Positions 1 to 5,254 of a stretch of DNA of 8,568 nt are shown here, in pieces. The translations under genes were made by a program, and so were the position numbers. The stretch spans positions 1 to 8,568 of the forward strand of contig NJDO01000070.1 of NCBI GenBank assembly GCA_002254385.1. The letters are read 5' to 3'. The notes under the pieces are model-generated. The model saw only the letters and a program-made list of their open reading frames with translations, searched no databases and was not told where the DNA came from. The stretch is from Thermoplasmatales archaeon ex4484_6. GTDB taxonomy: Archaea > Thermoplasmatota > Penumbrarchaeia > Penumbrarchaeales > Penumbrarchaeaceae. Positions within the stretch are counted from its first letter, which is position 1, and the number at the start of each line of letters is the position of its first letter.

Positions 1-112
1 CGATAGTTTTGTCATTTCAGGAGAAGGTTTTATTCTACGAAATAATTTCTGTACTCTACAATCCTGTTTTGCCTGAACAAGATTTTTATAGTAATGATTA
101 TTGTGTATAATT
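1..112. other. AT-rich upstream region, no gene that can be supported
   Basis: This stretch is visibly richer in A and T than the genes that follow. One plus-strand frame is open from base 3 to a TAA at about 107 and another from base 2 to a TGA at about 76, so the tail of an upstream gene cannot be excluded; both are too short to recognise. On the minus strand an ATG at 15-13 could start a divergent gene leaving the window, with an AT-rich element (41-50) roughly 26-30 bp away, but only five codons remain. The only feature supported here is the secG promoter. Confidence 0.4.
83..90 (+). promoter_or_regulatory. TATA box of secG, leaderless
   Basis: The octamer TTTTTATA is followed by the ATG of secG at 113. 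The distance from the box centre to the A of the ATG is about 26 bases, the usual archaeal distance from TATA box to transcription start, so the transcript should begin at or next to the start codon. No Shine-Dalgarno sequence precedes the ATG, which fits leaderless translation. Confidence 0.65.
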
Positions 113-289
113 ATGGCCCCTCCAAAAAAGGGAAAGAAAGGTGAAGGTTTCCATTCCGCTGCAGGATTGATCAGGTATTTCGATGCCGAGGAAGAAACTG
201 CAATGAAGATCGATCCCAGGGTGGTCATAGCCGCAGGGGTTATCTCCGTTATCATTCTCGAACTTCTGAAGGCTTTTCTTCCACTCTGA
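113..289 (+). CDS. secG: Preprotein translocase Sec61-beta subunit (archaeal SecG)
   Basis: Small non-essential-type subunit of the Sec61/SecYEG channel that moves and inserts proteins at the cytoplasmic membrane. The 58-residue product matches archaeal Sec61-beta in length and layout: a lysine- and glycine-rich cytosolic N-terminus (residues 2-12), the conserved stretch around SAAGLIRYFDAEEE (15-28), a KIDPR turn (32-36), and one C-terminal membrane helix (about 37-56). An in-frame TTG at 101 would add four residues (MCII), but the ATG at 113 begins the typical MAPPKKGK-like N-terminus and lies at the predicted transcription start, so 113 is chosen. The gene stands alone on this strand and converges on the usp gene, with 19 bases between the two stop codons and no clear terminator there. 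Identification is by family resemblance and is strong despite the short length. Confidence 0.93.
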   Translation: MAPPKKGKKGEGFHSAAGLIRYFDAEEETAMKIDPRVVIAAGVISVIILELLKAFLPL

Positions 290-308
290 GAGAAGTAATG
301 ACCGAATT

Positions 309-698
309 TTACAGTTCATCTTCGGAAACGGTCCATGGAAGGATTAGAACGGGAGCGTCCACGCTCGACATTATTCTGTCAACGATCCATCCGGCAACTC
401 CCCTTCCTTCAGTTGCTCCCATTATTATGAGATCCACGTCGTGGAATTTTGCCTGTCCTATTATTGTAGATGATATCTCTCCTATTGCGGGAACCAATTT
501 GTATTCCACACCTTCCTCCTCTGCGAGCCTGCTGAAGATGTCCAGGGCCTGATCGCTTTCACTCCTGTCCTCGCCCTGATCACGAATATGGACCACGACT
601 ATCGAAGCATCGAAGTTCTTTGCAATCCTTATGATCCTCCTTGCATTCCTTCTTGCCGGTTCAGGTCCCGCTGTGGGTACCAGTATCCTTACCTTCAT
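309..698 (-). CDS. Universal stress protein (UspA family), probably not ATP-binding
   Basis: Single-domain UspA-fold protein of 129 residues. The N-terminus MKVRILVPTAG followed by an ARRIIRIAKNFDASIVVVHI helix-strand segment (about 19-38), and the C-terminal VDLIIMGATEGRG...SSVDAPVLILP segment (88-121), are typical of the family. ATP-binding members carry an aspartate after PT in the first strand and a G-x2-G-x9-G-[ST] motif near the C-terminus. Here the aspartate is A10, and the motif reads G94-A-T-E97...D107-R108, so the second and third glycines and the Ser/Thr are missing. A form that does not bind ATP, or binds it differently, is therefore more likely. It is the second gene of an operon with the receiver gene: 9 bases separate the reading frames and its SD overlaps the receiver stop. 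The role is inferred as stress or signal responsive, with no specific partner visible. Confidence 0.9.
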   Translation of the reverse strand: MKVRILVPTAGPEPARRNARRIIRIAKNFDASIVVVHIRDQGEDRSESDQALDIFSRLAEEEGVEYKLVPAIGEISSTIIGQAKFHDVDLIIMGATEGRGVAGWIVDRIMSSVDAPVLILPWTVSEDEL

Positions 699-700
699 AT

Positions 701-709
701 GATCACCTC
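701..709 (-). promoter_or_regulatory. Shine-Dalgarno of the usp gene, overlapping the upstream stop codon
   Basis: Read on the minus strand the sequence is TGAGGTGATCATATG, where TGA is the stop of the response regulator gene and ATG (698-696) starts usp. GAGGTGATC is a nine-base complement to the conserved 3' end of archaeal 16S rRNA (GATCACCTC). The overlap of stop and SD suggests translational coupling, with ribosomes finishing the receiver gene restarting on usp. Confidence 0.8.
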
Positions 710-1070
710 AAGCGGAGAGCGCCCTTTGGACCGAATCTCTTAGACTCTTAAGAACAAATGGTTTCTCCAGAAAATCAATGGCCCCAATATCCAACGCGGC
801 TTTTCTTATGGATGAATCAGCAGATATGAAGATTATCTTCTCATCCGGGTCCTGAGAGAGTATCTCCGCAGCTGTTTCAAGGCCGTTCCTGATGGGCATT
901 CTATGGTCAAGAATGATAAGATCGGGTTTTGTTTTTAGCTCTTCATATTTTTTTATAGCCTCTTCACCATTCGTTACCGCGGCTATGATCTCATGACCGA
1001 AAACAGTTAGCATCTCCGAATATAGAGCGAGAAGTTCGGTCTCGTCATCCACTATCATTACCCTAGCCAT
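708..1070 (-). CDS. Stand-alone response regulator receiver protein (CheY-like)
   Basis: A 120-residue protein consisting of one receiver domain and no output domain. The phosphorylation site is complete: acidic pair D8/D9 after MARVMIV, phosphoacceptor D55 in LIILDHRMP, S83 at the conserved Thr/Ser position in IIFISAD, F100 at the switch aromatic position, and K103 in the LEKPF motif. It should be phosphorylated by a sensor histidine kinase or phosphorelay and act through protein-protein contact; no kinase gene is in the window. Sequence alone does not show whether it is chemotaxis-related, and the general PAS-kinase-partner type of archaeal receiver is as likely as CheY itself. The ATG at 1070 is chosen because AGGTGG lies nine bases upstream and the conserved first strand begins immediately. 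It is the first gene of an operon with usp and is divergent from gatD. Confidence 0.93.
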   Translation of the reverse strand: MARVMIVDDETELLALYSEMLTVFGHEIIAAVTNGEEAIKKYEELKTKPDLIILDHRMPIRNGLETAAEILSQDPDEKIIFISADSSIRKAALDIGAIDFLEKPFVLKSLRDSVQRALSA

Positions 1071-1079
1071 TAGAAGTAC

Positions 1080-1085
1080 CCACCT
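1080..1085 (-). promoter_or_regulatory. Shine-Dalgarno of the response regulator gene
   Basis: AGGTGG on the minus strand, nine bases before the ATG at 1070. With the predicted transcription start near 1090 this leaves a short leader of about 20 nt just long enough to hold the SD, so this gene is not leaderless. Confidence 0.55.
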
Positions 1086-1110
1086 GAAGCTGTTTGTGAT
1101 AGTTCATTTT

Positions 1111-1120
1111 GTTATTTAAA
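1111..1120 (-). promoter_or_regulatory. TATA-like element of the response regulator-usp operon
   Basis: TTTAAATAAC on the minus strand, about 26 bases upstream of a predicted transcription start near 1090. It lies between the direct repeat (1126-1152) and the start codon at 1070, as expected for a basal promoter with an upstream regulator site. It is near-palindromic (TTTAAA core), so it could also direct plus-strand transcription. Confidence 0.5.
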
Positions 1121-1125
1121 CAATT

Positions 1126-1152
1126 ATGGTCCTTAATAGAACATGGTCCTTA
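1126..1152. repeat. Two 10-bp direct repeats ATGGTCCTTA upstream of the receiver promoter
   Basis: ATGGTCCTTA occurs at 1126-1135 and again at 1143-1152, a period of 17 bp. Relative to the predicted minus-strand transcription start near 1090 the copies span about -36 to -62, just upstream of the TATA-like element. This is a plausible place for a transcription factor site acting on the receiver-usp operon, but two copies of a 10-mer are only suggestive. Confidence 0.45.
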
Positions 1153-1242
1153 TGGGAACAAATGATCAAGCGGATGCAGCAGGCTTTGGATGATCGATCT
1201 CCGAAAACGGTATACTGTTGGTATGTCTCCACATATATGAAG

Positions 1243-1250
1243 ATATAAAT
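1243..1250 (+). promoter_or_regulatory. TATA box of the gatD-gatE-queH operon, leaderless
   Basis: ATATAAAT is centred about 27 bases before the gatD ATG at 1274, so transcription should start at or within a couple of bases of the start codon. No Shine-Dalgarno sequence is present between 1251 and 1273 (ccaacttacgcaataacaat then cgt), in agreement with a leaderless first gene. Confidence 0.65.
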
Positions 1251-1273
1251 CCAACTTACGCAATAACAATCGT

Positions 1274-2635
1274 ATGGGTCTTCCCGGTGCAAGGAAAATA
1301 TCCGATCTAAATCCGGGCACAAGATTGAACATAAAGGTCAAGCCCCGTGATCTTCCCTATGACAGATCAGGTGTAGTCCAATTCAGGAATGTTATTCTGA
1401 TGGATACATCAAGTTCGGTCAAAGGAGAGAAGGTTATCACATTGAAACTCGAGAATGGATACAATGTCATGCTTGATGAGGAAAGGATAAGGATAGATGG
1501 AGTACTGGACGACGAAAATATATTCGACTCGGAAATCAGGGATGGGGGTCCAGCCAGGACCCCTTCATCCGTGGATTCGGATGAGGAGCTTCCACCGATC
1601 ACCATTATCTCGACAGGGGGTACAATCGCTTCAAGAGTGGATTACACGACCGGAGCCGTGCATCCGGTAAAGGATGGATCCGAGATATTATCCATATACC
1701 CTTCAATGGCCAATCTATGCAGACTCGATGTCAGGACCGTCATGAACGAATTGTCCGAGGATATGTCTCCTAGGGAATGGGTTGTAATTGCCAGGGCAGT
1801 GAAGAAGGCATTTGAAGATGGGGCCCGAGGCGTGGTCGTCACTCACGGAACGGATACGATGCATTTTACCTCAAGCGCATTATCATTTCTCCTTAGAGAC
1901 CTCCCTGGTCCGGTAGTGTTAGTTGGCAGTCAGAGGTCTTCCGACAGACCTTCCTCCGACGCATTCATCAATCTGGAACATGCTGTCATCACGGCATCAA
2001 GGGCAGTTCTGGATAGGGTGGTGATAATATCGCATGAAGGTCCGTCAGACGGGACATCGATAATCATATCCGGAACACGAGCCAGAAAGATGCACACGTC
2101 GAGAAGGGATGCGATCCGATCCATAGATTCTCCACCAATCGGACGGGTTGTCGGGAAAAGAATTGAGCTCGACATACCCCCAGTCCGTTTGGATCCCGCT
2201 CGAAAGATAAGTATAGTCGGGAGATTCGATAGAACTGTCGACATGATATTCATACATCCCGGTATCTCTCAGGAAGGTCTCGATTCGATGCTCAAGGGCA
2301 AGAAAGGCGTTGTGATTGTTGGTTCCGGTCTGGGACACGTTGGAAAGAGGTTGATCAAGGTCTTGAAGAAGCATATTGACAGGGGGATGATATGTGTGAT
2401 TTCATCCGCATGCATTCACGGGCGTGTCGATCTCAATGTCTATTCCTCGGGAAGAAACCTGATCGGTGCCGGTGTTATCCCCTCAGGTACCATGACCCCT
2501 GAAACAGCCCTTGTCAAATTGATGTGGGCGATGGGAACTGCAGGAAGTGAAGGAAAGGACAGGATAATTTCCCTGTTCAAGGAAGACATAGCCGGAGAGT
2601 GGGGTTCTTCGACACCATTTTCGGAGGGGCTTTGA
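1274..2635 (+). CDS. gatD: Glutamyl-tRNA(Gln) amidotransferase subunit D
   Basis: Glutaminase subunit of the archaeal GatDE complex, an L-asparaginase-type enzyme that releases ammonia from an amide donor and feeds it to GatE for conversion of Glu-tRNA(Gln) to Gln-tRNA(Gln). The 453-residue product has an N-terminal beta-barrel-like region (about 1-75), an acidic linker (78-108) and an asparaginase domain (109 to the end). The catalytic residues of the family are visible: T114 in ISTGGTIAS, T193 and D194 in THGTDTM, and K272 in SGTRARKMHTSRRDA. Length fits known GatD proteins (roughly 410-450). The ATG at 1274 lies at the predicted transcription start and begins a typical N-terminus. It is the first gene of the operon; gatE starts two bases after its stop. 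Confidence 0.97.
   Translation: MGLPGARKISDLNPGTRLNIKVKPRDLPYDRSGVVQFRNVILMDTSSSVKGEKVITLKLENGYNVMLDEERIRIDGVLDDENIFDSEIRDGGPARTPSSVDSDEELPPITIISTGGTIASRVDYTTGAVHPVKDGSEILSIYPSMANLCRLDVRTVMNELSEDMSPREWVVIARAVKKAFEDGARGVVVTHGTDTMHFTSSALSFLLRDLPGPVVLVGSQRSSDRPSSDAFINLEHAVITASRAVLDRVVIISHEGPSDGTSIIISGTRARKMHTSRRDAIRSIDSPPIGRVVGKRIELDIPPVRLDPARKISIVGRFDRTVDMIFIHPGISQEGLDSMLKGKKGVVIVGSGLGHVGKRLIKVLKKHIDRGMICVISSACIHGRVDLNVYSSGRNLIGAGVIPSGTMTPETALVKLMWAMGTAGSEGKDRIISLFKEDIAGEWGSSTPFSEGL
2623..2629 (+). promoter_or_regulatory. Shine-Dalgarno deciding the gatE start
   Basis: GGAGGGG lies inside the last codons of gatD and eight bases before the ATG at 2638. It supports 2638 as the gatE start against the longer GTG frame opening at 2599, which would lie inside gatD and has no SD. 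Confidence 0.7.
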
Positions 2636-2637
2636 GA

Positions 2638-4674
2638 ATGAAGGACGCGAAAAAGGTCTCGGAGATCCTGGATAGAGCCCGATCATGGAAGGATATCGAC
2701 TTGTTGTCCCTGGGATTGAAGGTTGGTCTGGAGGTCCATAGGGAGCTTGCGGGAAGAAAGCTGTTCTGCTCATGCCCATCCGTTCTTTCAGATGAAGAGG
2801 GTTTCATTTTCAGGAGGAGAATGCACATTACCCGTTCGGAGACTGGAGACCTTGATGATGCTGCCCTTCACGAGGTTTCGAAGGGAATGACAATAACATA
2901 TCAGGCTCCGCCAACCACGTGCCTTGTCGAGATGGATGATGAACCTCCTTACGGACCCTCCAAGGATGCTCTCGAAACATCGCTGAAGGTTGCAATGAAG
3001 TTCGGCTGCGATATGGTGGACAGGATCCAGTTCATGAGAAAGATAGTTGTGGATGGTTCCAACCCATCCGGGTTCCAGAGAACGGCCCTGGTTGGTTTTG
3101 ATGGATTCCTTTTCACTGAAGGCGGAACGAGGATAGAGATAGAATCCCTGTGTCTTGAGGAGGATTCCGGAAGAAGGATTGGAGGAAAGGATGATCGACC
3201 CGTTTTCAGACTAGACAGGGCCGGTATTCCCGAACTTGAGATAACCACTCGGCCATTGATGGTACCTCCCGAATCCGTGAAGGAAGCAGCAATGAACATT
3301 GGTGACATAATAAGATTCACCGGCAGGTCGAGAAGGGGTCTTGGCTCCGTGAGGCAGGATATAAATATCTCGATAGAAGGAGGTGCAAGGAACGAGATAA
3401 AACTCGTCCAGGACCTTTCCATGATACCGGTTGTAATAAGAAAGGAAGCGATCAGACAGGCGCTTCTTGTTGAGAGTTCGAAATATCTTTCCGGTATGAA
3501 TGTCAAGGAGAATGAACTGGCACCTGAATTCCATGATGTAAGTTCCGTCTTCACTTCGACAGTGTCAAAGGTCATCGGGAGGGGCATGGAGAAGGGGGGA
3601 AAGGTCATCTGCATTCGGCTTCCGGGATTCAAGGGTGTTCTCGGTAGGAGAATGGATCGCCCTGACAGGATCGAGATGGATGATAAAACGATCAGACCCG
3701 GTATTGACGATGTAAGGGTCCTTGGGCCGGAAATTGCTTTCAGGGCCCGCTCCGCTTCCGGTGTGAAAGGAGTATTTCATTCCGATGAACTTCCTTCCTA
3801 CGGAATAAGTAAGGAAGAGGTGGAGGAGGTAGCTTCCAGACTCGAGATGGATGTATCGAGGGATGCGTTCGTGATGGTCTGTGCTCCGGAGAAAACTGCA
3901 TATTTGGCACTTGAAGCTGTGATGAGAAGAGTGAAAGAGGCTTTTCTTGGCGTTCCTTCCGAGGTGAGAAGACCCCTCCCGGAAGGCGGTAGCGAATTCA
4001 TGAGACCCATGCCCGGGTCCGCAAGGATGTATCCGGAAACAGATATTCCTCCTTTGGATATCCCCTATGAACTTCTAAATGAACTCTCCCGGGATCTTCC
4101 TCCGACCAGAACGGAATTGTTGGAAAATGTCATGAACAGATTCCGCATTGGAAAGGAGACAGCTTCCCAGATCGTTGATCTGGATCTCGTTGGAACCTTG
4201 GAGAATATCTGCAATGACGGATCTTCATCGTCCATCGCAGTCAGACTGCTTCTTAGCGTCATCCCTGAAATGAAGAAAGGTGGTTATGATATCGACCGAA
4301 TTCCCAATGAAATCCTATCTGCTCTTGTGGACAATGTATCCTCGGGAAAATGTCCGAGGGAATGCATGGGTGATGTTCTTGTGAGATACCTGGAAAGGAG
4401 GGCCGGTACGGGAGATGACGGGGAACCGGAATATTTGATTCTGGAAAGGATAGTGAATGATGTGTCAAAAGGTATGATATCCGAAAAGGAGGCCAGGGAT
4501 ATCATAAGAAAGGTCATCACCGCTAGGGAGAATCTTGTAAGGGAAAAAGGAGAGAGGGCACATGCTCCATTGATGGGGCCGATCATGAACCTTCTCAAGG
4601 GAAAAATGGATGGGAGAAGGATATCCATATTGCTGAGGGAAGAGCTCGATAAACACAGGACGTCGATAGAATGA
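2638..4674 (+). CDS. gatE: Glutamyl-tRNA(Gln) amidotransferase subunit E
   Basis: tRNA-binding kinase/transamidase subunit of GatDE: it activates the glutamyl group of Glu-tRNA(Gln) with ATP and amidates it using ammonia from GatD. The 678-residue product shows the GatB/GatE cradle domain (GLKVGLEVH at 26-34, FCSCPS at 43-48 with metal-ligand-type C44 and C46, DEPPYGPSKDALE about 101-113, RKIVVDGSNPSGFQRTALVG at 134-153, SVRQDINISIEGGARNEIK at 237-255). A GAD domain of the kind shared with bacterial-type AspRS follows at about 305-440. After RPMPGSARMYPETDIPPL (456-473) comes the YqeY-like helical tail ending in GPIMNLLKGKMDGRRISILLREEL (647-670), which contacts tRNA. It is somewhat longer than the roughly 620-635 residues usual for the family; about 13-15 extra residues precede the first conserved motif. 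The stop overlaps the queH start by four bases (ATGA). Confidence 0.97.
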   Translation: MKDAKKVSEILDRARSWKDIDLLSLGLKVGLEVHRELAGRKLFCSCPSVLSDEEGFIFRRRMHITRSETGDLDDAALHEVSKGMTITYQAPPTTCLVEMDDEPPYGPSKDALETSLKVAMKFGCDMVDRIQFMRKIVVDGSNPSGFQRTALVGFDGFLFTEGGTRIEIESLCLEEDSGRRIGGKDDRPVFRLDRAGIPELEITTRPLMVPPESVKEAAMNIGDIIRFTGRSRRGLGSVRQDINISIEGGARNEIKLVQDLSMIPVVIRKEAIRQALLVESSKYLSGMNVKENELAPEFHDVSSVFTSTVSKVIGRGMEKGGKVICIRLPGFKGVLGRRMDRPDRIEMDDKTIRPGIDDVRVLGPEIAFRARSASGVKGVFHSDELPSYGISKEEVEEVASRLEMDVSRDAFVMVCAPEKTAYLALEAVMRRVKEAFLGVPSEVRRPLPEGGSEFMRPMPGSARMYPETDIPPLDIPYELLNELSRDLPPTRTELLENVMNRFRIGKETASQIVDLDLVGTLENICNDGSSSSIAVRLLLSVIPEMKKGGYDIDRIPNEILSALVDNVSSGKCPRECMGDVLVRYLERRAGTGDDGEPEYLILERIVNDVSKGMISEKEARDIIRKVITARENLVREKGERAHAPLMGPIMNLLKGKMDGRRISILLREELDKHRTSIE

Positions 4675-5252
4675 ATATACTTCTCCATACATGCTGCGCC
4701 CCCTGTCTGTCAGGTTCAAGAATAATGTTCGAAGAGGAAGGTTTAGATATCACTGCTTACTGGTTCAATCCGAACATCGCACCATACAACGAGCATCAGA
4801 GAAGACTTCATACACTACAAAGGTACCTTTACCTTGATCCGTTGCCTTTCATTCAGGAAGAAGGGTACGGGAACCTATCCTACATGGTGAGCATCTTGAA
4901 AGACCTTTATCCGGACGGCAACGTCGGTGGTCTGGAAATAATGACAGACGAGGAGAGGCGCAGGAGATGTGCTCATTGTTACGGAATAAGGCTTTTCAGG
5001 ACTGCCGAGAAGGCAAAAGAGATGGGCTTCTCTGGTTTCTCCACAACGATGTTGTTGTCAAAGCATCAGGACCATGAAGCGATCAGAGCAGTATGCAGGG
5101 AAGCGGCCGATGAAGTGGGAATAGATTTCGTCTACAGGGACCTGAGAACGAGGTGGAAGGATTCAATACGGATATCGAGGGAGCTTGGACTTTACCGACA
5201 GCCTTACTGCGGCTGTATCTTTTCGGAACATGAGAGATTCCAAGGCGGTTGA
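4671..5252 (+). CDS. queH: QueH-family protein (epoxyqueuosine reductase type, DUF208/COG1636)
   Basis: The 193-residue product carries the family signatures: HTCCAPC at the N-terminus (H6, C8, C9, C12), RCAHCYGIRL (C100, C103), TTMLLSKHQ (115-123) and YCGCIFSE at the C-terminus (C180, C182). In bacteria QueH reduces epoxyqueuosine in tRNA to queuosine using an Fe-S cluster and an extra iron held by these cysteines; all are present, so the protein looks active. Archaea usually make archaeosine at position 15, not queuosine at 34, so the substrate here is open: a bacterial-type queuosine route, salvage, or a different reductase reaction. The gene is third in the gatD-gatE operon and its ATG overlaps the gatE stop, which implies coupled translation and places it in a tRNA-related context. 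Family assignment is confident; the exact reaction in this organism is inferred. Confidence 0.9.
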   Translation: MNILLHTCCAPCLSGSRIMFEEEGLDITAYWFNPNIAPYNEHQRRLHTLQRYLYLDPLPFIQEEGYGNLSYMVSILKDLYPDGNVGGLEIMTDEERRRRCAHCYGIRLFRTAEKAKEMGFSGFSTTMLLSKHQDHEAIRAVCREAADEVGIDFVYRDLRTRWKDSIRISRELGLYRQPYCGCIFSEHERFQGG

Positions 5253-5254
5253 TC

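Noticed and set aside
98..319. 73-codon minus-strand frame opposite secG
   Set aside because: It overlaps the well supported Sec61-beta gene completely and shows no family resemblance.
1071..1273. tRNA or small RNA gene in the divergent spacer
   Set aside because: I looked for a cloverleaf, a TTCGANNC-type T-loop and a strong hairpin followed by a T-run and found none. The spacer is explained by two promoters and the direct repeat.
2599..2637. GTG start that would extend GatE by 13 residues
   Set aside because: It would lie inside gatD and has no SD, whereas the ATG at 2638 follows GGAGGGG at eight bases and already gives more N-terminal residues than usual for the family.
2949..3632. Long minus-strand frame (227 codons) opposite gatE
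   Set aside because: It lies entirely within the strongly supported gatE, its translation is rich in serine and threonine without any recognisable domain, and it has no SD or promoter. It is a shadow of GatE codon usage, as are the other antisense frames over gatD, gatE and queH.
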